A DNA stretch of 64,000 nucleotides from Chelydra serpentina (GCA_037349315.1 JBAIAC010000035.1:4292501-4356500); one strand, 5' to 3'. Positions 33,903 to 45,705 are shown, counted from the first letter of the stretch. Notes: generated by a model from the sequence alone, not told the origin. Made by a program: numbers and translations.

Positions 33903-34224
33903 AATGTCACTTCCCATCACTGCCTCTGTCACTCTTAAATTCCAGTCCTGCTCCACCAGGGGAGCTCTGTTCGATGTGGAGGCGACACTCCTGCTCAGAA
34001 AGATGCGTGTGACATAGACAAGCGTGTTTGCTTTTTTTTGAAGCTGTTGTGGTGTTTCAATTTTGTTTTGTTTTAGTTGGGGTTTTTATGGAGCGGGTCC
34101 CTACAGACTCACAGGAGATGGGTAGATCTCGCAGGCTGAGAACTCTTTTTACCTCTGAATGTTCCCCGGTGCCTTTTATTATTAAATCCTTGCCACAGTG
34201 TGAGCAATCTGACGAGTCTCTCGT

Positions 34225-34230
34225 AATAAA
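34225..34230 (+). terminator. SPARC: Distal SPARC poly(A) signal AATAAA
   Basis: AATAAA inside GTAATAAAAGATAATTATTTGAAACC. The human gene ends with a very similar layout (AATAAAAAGTAATGA then GAAACTG), so this is the likely main 3' end signal. Confidence 0.8.
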
Positions 34231-36964
34231 AGATAATTATTTGAAACCGTGACACAAAACGAGCTGACACTGTTTCCGGTCTCCCTGTGTGTTTCTTGTC
34301 ATCCTCACTTGGAGGTCAAAGCTGAGCACCCAGGTCAACTTCTAGGAGTTGAAGGTTGTGCCAGGTGCCATGTAAAAGCTAATTCCCCTGAACCTTGGAC
34401 CTTAACGTTCTCGCTGCACGATGAAGCTCATTGAATAACACGACGTTCCTGGAACAAAAAAACCATTTCCCTACAGAACAGGTAGAATTTTAACGAGCCC
34501 AGACTGTGGGTCGCACCTTTGGCTGGGCCATGAGTCAACGGGTCGCCTCACCTGCTTAAAGCATTTTGCTGAATCAGAGCCCGAGTGCTCGGCCCCTGCC
34601 AGGATCAGTCCCCTTCCCTGTGTGATTTGGGTGTTCTGAACGCATGAACATCTAACGTGGGCTTCCCTGACCTCTTGGGTGTTGGAAGGTGCTGCTGCTC
34701 TTTGTTAGTCAAAGGTTATTTGCCATAGATTTGGAATCAGGTCTTGGTCTAGACGTCGGTGACCCGATGTCACAAAGTATTAATGATCTCCATTAGTACT
34801 ACTGCTCCCCGGGGGTTCGCTACGACTGAGTTGCATAACTAGATTACAGTGATCACCAGAGTGTTATCTCCAGAGAGATATTAATGTTCACATTTGTGAG
34901 GATTCTATGAAGGAACCAAGGCTAAACCCAGTTAACAGAATTAATTCATTTCTAAATTGTAAGCAATTTATTCCAAAACCCCTCCTCCACCCGCCCATTC
35001 TTCCTCCTTGGGAGTCGGGCTCTTCTGCATGTCTTTCTTTTGCAAAGCCCTCTTGCCTGTGCTATTCTGAGTCAACTCTGCCACATCCTTTATCTAGAGC
35101 AAGGACCAGCTGACATTGTGGGATGAAACTGGTTCTCTCACACCCACCAAAAACACACACACGGGTTTCATGAACCCCACCCCCACCATACACACACACA
35201 ACAGAGTTGAATTGAAGAGTCCTTGTGAATTCTATTTTCTCGTGGACATGTTGTTGGCCTTGTGGAGAGCTTATTTTGAGGGGAGGGCTGGATGGCTGGC
35301 AATACATTGTGTTGGTTTTAGTGGTTGGGTTCCCCCACCCCCTGCCCTTTATAAATTATTTTTAGAACAAGAGAACAATGAAGACTTTGATGTGAAATGT
35401 TTTAATTGAGAGTGACCTACGCCAAGTTCTTCTCATGAGATCAGTGATTCTGGGTGTCTTTCTATTTTGGATGCCTAGCTCAAGATTTGTCAAGGGACCC
35501 GATTTTCAGGGGAAAGGTACGCGGGAGTGAAAGCCACTCACCTCTCTTGAAAATCTTGGCTGTGGACTTTGCCAACTGACGCAAGAAAAAAAAAATAGGG
35601 AAGGTCAAATTCTGGCCCCTACCAAACATGACAGTTGGATTGGTTGAGATGGAAGTAAGACAAAAGTGATACTATAGCGTTGTCTAGTGCTGTGTGTATT
35701 ATCCACAGAGAGGATGCATGTGCAGAATGCTACTAGGAACTAGGAAATCACTGACACTATTTTCCAGTAAGGGCTCATTCAATTAGTGCTGAGATTTTCT
35801 ATGCAAGATTGACAGAACTAAAGGAAAGTAACAGTGTAATCACTTCTGTGCTACCTGGACAGCTGCAGCGTGTACCAGTAATAGATGCCCCATGGGAATA
35901 AAGCTAGGCAGTAGCTGTATTAAAGATCATGCTTAAACTTTTAGGGCTGATCCATGCTGTACTGTATCTAGCGGCAGGATAAGATCGAGGTAATCCTAAA
36001 GTAAATACGTAGCACCCCATCATACGCACACACACAATATACTTGCTATCATTTTCATGATAACACGGACAGATGCACATGTGAGCAGATCTGAACATAC
36101 ATGGGAGCATGTGTTTGCTAAATAAATACAAGCAAACCTTCCTTCCGGACCAGGGTCCCGATCTCGTTTCGGTCACGAGTTAAAATAGTCCCTGTCTCAG
36201 CCTAATCCAAACCACAGCAGAGAGCAACATGATGGACACGGGAAGGCAAGAGTCATGCAGGTCAGGACAGAGCTGCGTGCATGTCTGAAGCTTGCACAGA
36301 ACCTACCTTGTCGCAGCGCTAAGCCCCTCACTTTCACGAGCCCTCAAATTCACCGAGCATCGTTATAAAAATAAACACGGACGTGTGTGTCGGCCAAAAA
36401 TATCTGAGATGTTGAGTGGTAGCTGGGGACTCCGTTGGCTTGGGTAAACCATTGCATCACCCACAGTTAGTCAGGAGAGGAAGCTGCCAGAGCTCCCTTC
36501 CTTTCAGCTACAGAAGCTGCCCTGAAATGTTCTGCACACATGCTGGCTGCACCAGCTGGTGTCTCCCAGGACGGGCAGCGTTCTGCAGGGTCATTCACTG
36601 GGTCTGGAGCACCCCTCGCTGCAAATAACCAAGGAATATTTTTAAAAGGAACCATCCCCCCCAGGCTTTAGGCTCAAAGCTTTGAGAGATCTCCTGCATA
36701 CCCAGCCACGTGCCTGGGGTACAAGGCCACCTGCAAGGTTTATTCCTCCGAATAAGGAAAGGAGCCATAACCCCGGGCTAATGTTTTCCCCACTGGATTG
36801 CATTTGTAGCCCTCCACAGCAGATGTGCCTGTAGGCAGCAGTCACACGCTGCGGGGTGTGACTGGGAAAGTTTGCGTGAGTTGAGTGGTTCCAAGGGACA
36901 GGGACACTGTCGACCCTTTAAGCCAAAAAATGTCACTTTCTTCAGACAGCATCCCTGGATAACA

Positions 36965-37145
36965 CTAGCGCCGTGCACTTCTGCAGCGCCTTCCCTCGGA
37001 GGATCTCAAAGCACCTCGAAAAAATGAACGAATTTAGGCTCACAACATCCCGGTAGGGTCCTTTCCACAGGGGAGCAAACTGAGACCCGGTGAGGTTCCA
37101 TGATGTACAGAGGCAGGACTAGAAAACATGCAGAGAGGGGCTCCA
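36965..37145 (-). repeat. MIR-like SINE remnant (antisense)
   Basis: It shows GGAGGATCTCAAAGCACCTC, then ACAGGGGAGCAAACTGAGAC, the antisense MIR layout, strongly diverged. Confidence 0.55.
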
Positions 37146-38267
37146 TTCCCAGTTAAGTTCCAGAACCATCAGACCATCTGTCCTCTCTCTCCGGCAATTC
37201 GGGGAACTACATAAGTCAACAGCCAGAGTCCATCTGAGCAGGACGTGGAAAACCAGCCCTAGGAGGGAAAGAACAAGAATCAGATGGGGACAGAGCCATG
37301 GTGGGAGAATTCAGGTGGGAACAACTACAGTCAATCCCACATCAGGGGAGCACCCGACAAAACCTGCCCTGAATGAAACAGCTTTGCTAGAACCCACCTG
37401 CCCCTGGCCTGGGATTGGGACTCGGGTCACACCAGTGGAGGATTCCTGGGCTTCCAATCGTCGGGCGCAAGGAGGAGTCCAAAGTGCTTATCACACTGGA
37501 ATTGCTTCTCCCGCTGCCCCTCGCACGGAGCACCCAACCCTCACGCCGCAGTTTTACAGCAGAAAATGAATCTTGCACCTTTGAACCTGTCGGGGGAGAA
37601 TTCTAGGTAGGCAGACTGGAGTAACTCATGGGTTGGGAATGGGGCCTGGCTGCCAGGGAAAGCCCCTTCCCCTTTTGAAAAGCACGGTGGGATTTCACTG
37701 ACCGTGGGTGGTCAAGATGTCGGTTTTACATCTAATCTGAGCGGCAGCACTTCCAGAAACGGGGTGTCCCCAAGCACCAGGGCACGGGGTCGCTACTGAC
37801 TCAGAGTGACTTACTAGACCAAGCTGGCTTCGCATGCAGCGAGTTCCTGGTTCTCACGCTTAGAACTCCCAACAACATTTCCATCTTTGACAATGACCCA
37901 CAAGGAGATGCATGAAGGGGGGAGGAGGTGTGTTCGTTTCTTAGGGACCGATGGCTTGGAGACCCATTGGTTCATCTAGTTTGTCCTCAGGTATTTTACA
38001 GGCTTTCAAAGGACAGGCTCCTGGATTGCTGCCAATCCTGAATTAAGAAAGAAACCCCCCAAATTCCCTTTGGCCGGCTGCATTGCCGATGCTTTAGGAA
38101 GCTCCCAAGGCAACTCGTAACGTTTGGCATTCTTGGCTGTGCCGAGGGTGAATATAAATACAATTTTACCCATTCATTCGAAGACAAGTGTGTGTGTTTG
38201 GGGAGCGGGGGCCAGGGTAGAGTCTACACTGGTCATTTGAAGGGGTGAGAATACCCGAGCTATGAGT

Positions 38268-38465
38268 GTAATAATAATAATAATCTCTAGCTTTTACAGA
38301 GTGCATCTCGTCAGTAGCTCTCACAGCAAGGAGTGCCGTATTATCCCCCTTACACAGACAGGAAACTGAGGCCCAGGGAAACCCAGCTGGCCCATGGCAA
38401 AGCTGCGAATAGAGCGTAGGTCTCCCCCATGCCAGTCCAGTGCTTTCGCCACTAAGCCACGCTGA
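38268..38465 (-). repeat. MIR-like SINE (antisense)
   Basis: It begins with an (ATA)n run and contains TTACACAGACAGGAAACTGAGG and a tRNA-like end, CAGTGCTTTCGCCACTAAGCC. It appears nearly full length. Confidence 0.7.
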
Positions 38466-39967
38466 CTCCATGAGCACCTACGTGTCGCTGTTTTCCCCAC
38501 AGTTAAGAGCCACCCTTGCCCCTACCCTCCCGACAGCTTGCCATTTTCATTCGCCACGTCTGGATGAGCCACCTTCTGCGTGCCGGCATACTGGGATGGC
38601 ACGACTGGTTCAAGATTCCTTTGGGGGAGTAGCCTCCACCCCCTTCCCCACAGGGCTCGGCCAGCAGATAGAATTCTGCTCCTGTCCAAGAAGTCCAGCC
38701 AGCTCCAACACCCCACAAAGGTGTACAAAATCAGCTGGGATAACAAAACTCCAGGCCCCCCCAGCGGCTGGGAACCAGGCTGCCCTCTCACTCACTATCC
38801 CGGAGCAATATTTGCCAGGCTTCTGGGTAAGGGGCAAACAGAGAGATGGGCGGATGACAGCACAGAGTGATTGCTCTGAGGACCTGCTTTCCAGTCGCTC
38901 CCTCGCAGCCAGAAAAGCCAGGCCTGGATCAGCAGCCAAAACAAGGGGAGGATTCCTTCCAAGGGCGCGCTGTTTGCTTTATCCAGCCCAGCCAATAACA
39001 AGAAGCCACACACGAGCCATTCAAGGGAAAGCTTTCAGGCGCTGGGATGGATGCGAGTCCGCCCCGCTTGCTTTGATCCAAGGCTGGGAAGCGAGAGAGC
39101 TCCACCTCGTGGGATTTCCACGAGAACCGTCTAGCTTTCCATTGCCAGGGGCGGGGGCGGCCTGGCTAGGCCTGTACGCAGTGGTGAGGTAGCTGTGTTG
39201 GCTAGGGCTATGCATTTTGTTCTGCACGTCAGTCATTGGAATCAGCCCTTATCTGACAGTAGCAATGTATGCAGGACATTGGCCTAATAAGACACAAAGG
39301 GGCCAAATTCAGACGTGGTGTAAGCAGGTGCAGCTGCACTGGTTTCAACAGCCTTGTAATCGCTTTCCACCAGATCTGAATTTGGGCTGAACACTAACAC
39401 AAGAATCACAGCAGACTATATCAGGGCAAAAGGCAGGTGAATTTCATTTCCAGTATGGCAATGCCATAGTTCAAGTTAGTTTGGAACTTTCATTATAACC
39501 CCCCCATTTTCAATTGCTTACAACTTTCTGAAAAAAGTCGCCTTTATGGCTGGCCTTGCGCCAAAGATGTTTATTGATTTTTTTTTCAGACAGGTGAGGG
39601 TTTACAAGAATATTATTTTTCTTATTATAATGAAAACAAAGCCTTTTGTACATGCACAAGAAGAAAACAATGGCTGAACTTTATAAGCTGAAAAAAAATA
39701 TACAAAAACAACTGATAGTCACATCTGGGAAAAGTCAGTTTGGCACACATGCAGCATGACATTTTTTCAAAGTTATGTTACTAGTTACAGGACAATACAT
39801 TAACACACACAGGTAAGGTTGTCCATAGTTGTCCACTAGGGCAGTTTTGAGTTGCTATTTCATTGGGAATGACAATAACTGCATAGGATTTTTACTATGT
39901 AACTTTGGAATTAGAGTGAACTAAATACAGAGATTAAAACACGAATCTCCTCTTTTTCTTTTTCCCT

Positions 39968-40035
39968 TATCATAGAATATCAGGGTTGAAAGGGACCTCT
40001 GGAGGTCATCTAGTCCAACCCCCTGCTCAAAGCAT
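39968..40035 (-). mobile_element. CR1/SINE tail fragment (antisense)
   Basis: It contains CATAGAATATCAGGG, then AGGTCATCTAGTCCAACC, then CCCTGCTCAAAGC, the reverse of the CR1-type tail. Confidence 0.7.
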
Positions 40036-40556
40036 TATAAAACATTATAAAATTCATTATAAAAATTCATAATAAAACAGGGAAATGAAGGACAAATCTC
40101 ATGTGAATGCAAAATTAAATGTACATTTTAAACCATCAAAATTCAGGCAATGCAAAAAGTTAAGAAGCCTAGACCACCACTGTTACTGCAATTTTATGCT
40201 AACGCAACTCCATTGACTTCAAGGTCCAAGATTCTCAGGTGTGATTTAAAATCAGTTGAGTTAAACCAATGGCAAAGGATATTGTGGACACCCTGAAGCT
40301 GATATAAACCTGGCTTACATCGATTTATCTTACAACAAGTCTACATAGGAAAGTCACACCAGTTTAACGGAATGTGTCATTTTAAATGGATTTAATTAAG
40401 CCTGGTGCAAAAGGCTGCAGGGACACTTATTTTGGTTTAAACCAGGCTGATTTCAATTAGGAACAAATTTAAACTAAACCAAAACAAGCCACACACTTGT
40501 CCATATTGTGTTTTGCACCAGTGAAAAAAATTATTTGTGTTTACCCAGGACAACTT

Positions 40557-40736
40557 AGAATCATAGAATATCAGGGTTGGAAAGAACCTTAGGAGGTCAT
40601 CTAGTCCAACCCCCTGCTTAAAGCAAGACCAAGCCCCAATTTTTGCCCCAGATCCCTAAATGGCCACCTCGAGGATTAAACTCACAACCCTGGGTTTAGC
40701 AGGCCAGTGCTCAATCCGCTGAGCTATCCCTCCCAC
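40557..40736 (-). mobile_element. tRNA-derived SINE with CR1-like tail
   Basis: On the minus strand it reads GGAGGGATAGCTCAGCGG (tRNA head with an A box), TTGTGAGTTTAATCC (B-box region), a short body, then the CR1-like tail GGTTGGACTAGATGACC and a short TCTATGATTCTA end. This layout is that of the described cryptodiran turtle SINEs, whose tail lets them borrow CR1 machinery. About 180 bp, nearly full length, non-coding. Confidence 0.8.
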
Positions 40737-41323
40737 TTTCATGTCTGTGTGTCAAGAAGACTTCAGAGTAACCTTAACAGCTACACAAGTGGTCCATAAT
40801 GTGTGAGTCGTCCTAGCTTAATTGAAGTAAATGGAGCTGTGACAATTTAGATGAGCTGAGGATCTGGTCCTTCATATAGGGGGCCAAATTCTGCTCTCAG
40901 CAACACTGACGTAAATCTGGAGCAAACCTCACTGCTATCATGCTCAGAGCCCTTCATATCTCTGAGGGAGGGGGAAAGACGGATGGTGCTTTAAGGAACA
41001 ATGAATAAGAATAAAATCTATGGCTGGTTTTGATCAAGTTCCATGGGCAGTACCATGATGAAGCAAGGGCCTCTGCTGGTAGAACAGAGACACAGGGGCA
41101 CGGCCCATAAACAATCTGTCAAATAACTTGAACCTTAAGCAAAGCGGCCACTTCGTTAGGATCCCAGAAGATCCAGGAGAGCTACAAGGGAGCAGAGGAA
41201 ACGCGCGCAGGGCCAGCCATGCTGGGTGAACCGAACTATCGCTCAGGACCTGTGGAGCCACAAGGTGTCAGTAGACAGCCAGGAATGTGTGCCTGGCTGC
41301 TGCAGAGAGAAAGCAAGCACTGG

Positions 41324-42281
41324 CAGTAGCGTAGCCGGGGGGGAGCAGGGGGAGCGGCCGCTCCCCCTATGAGGAAAAGCAGCACTAAGGCGCTGCCAGA
41401 GCCTCACTAGGGCGGCGCTTTAAAAGGCCGCTGCGAAGAGCCACGGGCCTTTTAAAGCGCTCCCCCACCCCCAGCCCCACTGCCAGAGCCGGGCGGGGGG
41501 GGGGGGCTTTAAAAGGCCACCCCTTGTCTCCCCGCTCAGCAGCTCAGTGGGGAGATAAGGGGCAGCCGCAGCAAGCTGCCCCTTGTCTCCCCGCTCAGCA
41601 GCTCAGCGGGGAAATAAGGGGCAGCCGCGGCGAGCCGCCCCTTGGCTCTCCGCTCAGCAGCTCAGCGGGGAAATAAGGGGCAGCCGCGGCGAGCCGCCCC
41701 TTGGCTCTCCGCTCAGCAACTCAGCGGGGAGACAAGGGGCAGCCACGGCAAGCCGCCCCTTGTCTCTCCGCTCAGCAGCTCAGCGGGGAGATAAGGGGCA
41801 GCCGCAGCAAGCCGCCCCTTGTCTCCCCGCTCAGCAGCTCAGCGGGGAGATAAGGGGCAGCCGCAGCAAGCCGCCCCTTGTCTCCCCGCTCAGCAGCTCA
41901 GCGGGGAGACAAGCTCAGCAGCTCAGCAGCTCAGCGGGGAGACAAGGGGCAGCCACGGCAAGCCGCCCCTTGGCTCTCCGCTCAGCAGCGGGCAGCTGCC
42001 CGCTGCCCCCCAAATCTTGGCGCCCTAGGCGACTGCCTAGGGTCGCCTAGTGGGCGCACCGGCCCTGCCAGCGGCTCCTGCCGCTGCGGGGAGCCAGGCC
42101 TTTTAAAGCGCCGCCGGAGCCCCGCTGCCGGAGCTCCGGCGGCGGTGCTTTAAAGGGCCCGGGGCTCTGCAGCGGCTGGAGCCCCGGGCCCTTTAAAGCG
42201 TCCCAGGGTGAGTACGGGGGAGGGGGAGGCGCCTTTTTATAGCGCCGCTCCCCCTGTGCTCAAGACCTGGCTACGCTACTG
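41324..42281. mobile_element. 958-bp GC-rich hAT-like non-autonomous element
   Basis: Inverted termini CAGTAGCGTAGCC and GGCTACGCTACTG are exact over 13 bp, with partial pairing further in (AGGGGGAGCGG). They are flanked by a perfect 8-bp duplication AGCACTGG at 41316-41323 and 42282-42289. Duplication length and CAGTRGCGTA-type ends indicate the hAT superfamily. The interior has repeated CTTTAAAAGGCC/GGCCTTTTAAAG motifs, a 59-bp minisatellite and, at 42019-42067, what looks like the terminus of another hAT family (read in reverse, CAGGGCCGGTGCGCCC). No transposase is encoded. Confidence 0.85.
41519..41990. repeat. 59-bp minisatellite (about 8 units)
   Basis: Units read CCGCTCAGCAGCTCAGCGGG, then GAGATAAGGGGCAGCCGC, then AGCAAGCCGCCCCTTGTCTC. 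The period is constant at 59 bp except for a disturbed unit near 41910-41935, where the CTCAGCAG word is repeated. Most units differ by a few substitutions. The array sits inside the hAT-like element. Confidence 0.93.
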
Positions 42282-42967
42282 AGCACTGGAAGGCCCATCC
42301 TCTGGCTGGCACCGGACTATGATACCTGCTATCAGGCCAGGTCTTGAAAACTGTTTCAGGACATGATAAATATCCCTTGGGAGACAGACCTAAAGCGGGG
42401 CAAAGAGCTGCACCTAGAATGCACTGCAGGACATTCACTGGGCTGGAACTATGAGGTCTTGAGAATGGTGCTTAATAGCACATCTGATCGTGAGGAGGGC
42501 AGGGAGGGTGGAAGTAGATTTCTCTTACCTCCGGCACTAGGCCCAGAGAAAGGCAGCTGCAAGGCCCCCAAAAGCCTGTGACCCAGTGCATGCTGGGCCC
42601 GAACAGAGATCCAGTTCAGATTCTTTTCGTCCCAGGAACCGTACCAAGACTGTGCAGAAACCCAGCCAGCTCTGGTTTCTCCTCTTCAGTTTACATGAAT
42701 GCACAGACCAGGGGAGTCCCATCCTTGCCTGGCTCCAGCCTGGGCTCTGTCATACAAAGAGGGACCTTAGACGAGAAAAGGACTAGTGGTGGGCCAGAGT
42801 GGACGAGTGACCGATCCTGATCGATTTTGCCCAAAGCGAGGGATTGTCCCTCCTAAACAGGGACATTTGCCATGTGTGCAGTTCTCTCCTTTGAGACTTG
42901 TACAGCTAATTCCTGACTAGATTCTTTTCCCCACCTGGATCCTAAGGACCAAAATCTCCAGATTAAC

Positions 42968-43091
42968 TAGGGTGACCAGACAGCAAGTGTGAAAAATTGG
43001 GACAGAGGGTGAGGGCTAATAGGAGCCTATATAAGAAAAAGACCCAAAAATCGGGACTGTCCCTATAAAACCGGGACATCTGGTCACCCTA
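42968..43091 (+). mobile_element. hAT-type miniature element, copy 6
   Basis: 124 bp. Flanking 8-mers AGATTAAC and AGGTTAAC match at 7 of 8 positions. Same orientation as copy 1. Confidence 0.88.
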
Positions 43092-44159
43092 AGGTTAACG
43101 CAGTAGAGTTCAGCCCAGGACTTTGGTGCCAGCTGGATCGTTAGTAGATTTGGCTGACGATTTGTGCCCTCTTGCTCCTCCGGGGGTGCGTTGGGCCCTT
43201 TGGCATAATGAGCAGCCTCCTCTCTGTACTTTTTTTCCATAACAGTTTCTTTACCGCGTGCTGCTTCATGGCCAGAACTGTGGAGAGCTGGGGAAGACAC
43301 CGTGTTTTCACAAAGAAAATAAATCACCGATTGGAAAAAAAAAAGGAAGGAAGGAAGAAAAAGATGCAATATAAGCAAAAGAAACCTCAAAAACTATGCA
43401 GCTAAGGAATCAAACCTAGGCTGTAGAAGGACAATTTATCCAGTAGCAGTAAGGAGATGTCCCAGGGCTTAACTGATTGAAAGGGGCAGAGAAAAGCAGC
43501 AGTGGAGGCTAAAGTTAGAGGAAGGCTGGACGAAGCAGCTGGAGAGGTGGTCGAGCTGGGGCCCAGTTCCTGGGGAAGGCTTCAGAAAGGGGCAGTCTGA
43601 GCCCCAGAGAGCACGGGTCGCGCTGGCCCCATGAAGAGGGGCCGGCGCAACCCCCCAACTCTAAGGGGGGATGATTAAGGAGTAGTCGGGGAGGGCTGAA
43701 ATCCTGTGTTTAGCTGGGGACAATTGAAGCCAGAGCTCAGAGAAGAAAGACTACGATTGACAGAGCTCCGAAAGGAGGGGCTGTGCCCAGCGGGAGACCG
43801 GGGGGGGGGGGGGGGCGAGGAGACCGTGTCTGAAGCTCTTGTATGTTACTAAACTAGTCCCCAGGAAGGGATGTGATTCAGGCCTCAGTAGATTTATTGA
43901 GGAGCTCCTGGGGGAAGGGAAACTGAGGTGGGTGCTACAGAAACACTCAAGGCCAGAAGGGGGCACTGCAGAATAGTGTTTGCGGGAGGTGATGAGGGGA
44001 CTCGCTCTAGGGAAAAGGCAACGGTAACATATCTTGAACTACCCAGGTCCCTCTCACGACACCTAGCGCTGTTGTAGCACACCAAATGCAATGCAGGTTA
44101 ATTTTAGAATTAAATGCTGTGTTTATAGACCATCGTGCCTTTTATTCTAGGGCCACAAT

Positions 44160-44325
44160 CTTTCCCAAGCGTTTATTAACCCACACCACTCCCCTGTGAG
44201 GTAGGTAATTGTTTAGCTCCATGTCATAGGTAGGGAAATTGAGCTGCAAAGAGGTAACTTGACTTCTCCATTGCAAGGGCTACTACAAAGCCAGTGGCGG
44301 TTCCCCAGGTTAGAACCAGTGTGAC
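44160..44325 (-). repeat. MIR-like SINE remnant (antisense)
   Basis: It shows CCCTGTGAGGTAGGTAATTG, then AGGGAAATTGAGCTGCAAAG, then a GGTTAGAACC end. Confidence 0.6.
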
Positions 44326-44737
44326 AGAGCATCAGGTTTGGCCGAGACTTTCAGTGACTCTTGGGAAGGTTACTAGCCTTAGATGACATTATTTATGTGC
44401 ATTCGCCACATGTTTTCTTAATTGCATAGTCTCTCTAATTGATGTTTCAGTTGGACTCTGGAGAGTTCATGGGTCTCTTGTTAGTTCTTGTCCAGATTTT
44501 GCCAACAGATAATCGATCACATTTTCTTGTGCCTGGATTTTAGATTCTGTTCTGCTGACGCCTACAGGAATGGAATTCTCCTTCCACGAGCTAAACACGA
44601 CATCTCGAGATTTTACTTTCAAACGATGGCGGTTGTGTGTGACCTACACTAGTAGAGTGGGGGCGTTTTGTCCCCCTCTAGTGGTTGGTATGCATAAGAG
44701 CCTTATGAGGCCGCTATTGCTCCTGACTAATGGACTT

Positions 44738-44830
44738 ATATCCAGATTCTCAATGGTATTTAGGCATCTAACACCTGTTGAACTCAATGGAAGCTAGAAG
44801 CCTAAATATCTTTGAGGATCTTGGCCCCAA
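44738..44830. repeat. Diverged fold-back element
   Basis: CCAGATTCTCAATGGTATTTAGG at the left and CCTAAATATCTTTGAGGATC at the right form an imperfect palindrome. It resembles the element at 6675-6827. Confidence 0.5.
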
Positions 44831-44835
44831 TGTTT

Positions 44836-44930
44836 TAGCTCAAGTGGCAGAGGCTCGTGCTTTTAGTATTGAAGGGTCAGGTTCAAACCTGGCTGACAGC
44901 CCGAGGGAGGTCAATTACAGTGACCTCTTG
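44836..44930 (+). repeat. tRNA-derived SINE head
   Basis: It reads TTAGCTCAAGTGGCAGAGG (A-box region), then GGTCAGGTTCAAACCTGGC (B-box region). The spacing fits a tRNA-derived polymerase III promoter, but no full cloverleaf or terminator is present, so it is not a tRNA gene. Confidence 0.5.
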
Positions 44931-44940
44931 TTCTACTCTC

Positions 44941-45090
44941 AGAGACTTTAAGGTCAGAAGGGACCATTATGATCACCTAGTCTGACCTCCTGCACAATGC
45001 AGGCCACAGAATCTCACCCACCCACTCCTCCACTAATCCTCTCACCTATGTCTCAGCTATTGAAGTCCTCAAGTCATAGTTTAAAGACTT
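44941..45090 (-). mobile_element. CR1-type LINE 3' end (antisense)
   Basis: It contains ACTTTAAGGTCAGAAGGGACC, ATTATGATCACCTAGTCTGACC and GCAGGCCACAGAATCTCACCC, then TTTAAAGACTTCAAG, overlapping in wording with 24915-25180. Confidence 0.7.
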
Positions 45091-45414
45091 CAAGATGCAG
45101 AGAATGGGCTCTGAAGTGGGCAACTTCCTGTCTCTTACCACCAGCTCAGAGCATGGGCTGGGCAGGGTTTTTGAAATGAGCAATGTTCTCCTGCACCCCT
45201 TCCCAGCCCTGTCTGTTGACCGATGCTTGACTGCTTGGTATGTGTGGCAGGAGGACACCCACTCATAGGGTAATCCACAGCCTTTCAGCGCTGCGCCTCC
45301 CTTGGGGCAAGGGGCCTGTTTTAGTGCATTGCCCTGGAATTCACAGACTTACTCCAGCCTCGAAGCCGGCCTCCCAAAGCATCGTGGTACAAACAGAGTA
45401 TAAAGAGCAAACAC

Positions 45415-45546
45415 TAGGGTGACCAAACAGCAAGTGTGAAAAATCGGGACAGGGAGTGGGGGGGGGGGGGGCAATAGGAGCCTATATAAGAAAAGGACTC
45501 AAAAATCGGGACTGTCCCTATAAAATCGGGACGTCTGGTCACCCTA
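45415..45546 (+). mobile_element. hAT-type miniature element, copy 7
   Basis: 132 bp, longer because of an expanded G run. The left terminus reads TAGGGTGACCAAAC, with one change. Flanking 8-mers GCAAACAC and GCATACAG match at 6 of 8 positions. Confidence 0.82.
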
Positions 45547-45705
45547 GCATACAGTAATGCTGCCTCCCGAAGAGCCAACAGCACAGTCAAGGGAGGAGAA
45601 ACCTGCGTTCCTCCCCTCAGCTGCTTTTCTGCTTGACCACAGAACAGCTCCTGCATCTGACATTCCACAGCGGTCTCATGGGCAAGATTAAAACAGCTGG
45701 ATCAG

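Larger units (their letters stand above)
33027..34251 (+). other. SPARC: SPARC 3' UTR
   Basis: About 1.2 kb after the stop. The early block GGACAAGGTGCTAATATAG followed by TATTAACGGTGCTAAAA, and the late block TCGCAGGCTGAGAACTC, closely resemble the start and end of the human SPARC 3' UTR as I remember it. It also contains a T-rich tract just after the stop and a C run at 33865-33902. The cleavage position is inferred as 15-25 nt after the poly(A) signal at 34225. Confidence 0.8.

Noticed and set aside
33772..34017. Proline-rich small protein frame
   Set aside because: It reads through the poly(C) tract of the SPARC 3' UTR.
38440..39192. 250-codon plus-strand frame
   Set aside because: It starts in an MIR-like repeat end, has no recognisable domain and no splice or promoter context; likely chance in GC-rich DNA.
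41519..41990. CRISPR-like array
   Set aside because: Units are contiguous and nearly identical with no distinct spacers, and the host is a vertebrate. It is a minisatellite.
41583..42050. 155-codon frame with SAAQRG-type repeats
   Set aside because: It is produced by the 59-bp minisatellite. Since 59 is not a multiple of 3 the frame cycles through all phases, which explains both its length and its repetitive peptide.
44836..44930. Functional tRNA gene
   Set aside because: A-box and B-box words are present, but the acceptor stem does not pair and no T-run terminator follows. It is better read as a SINE head.
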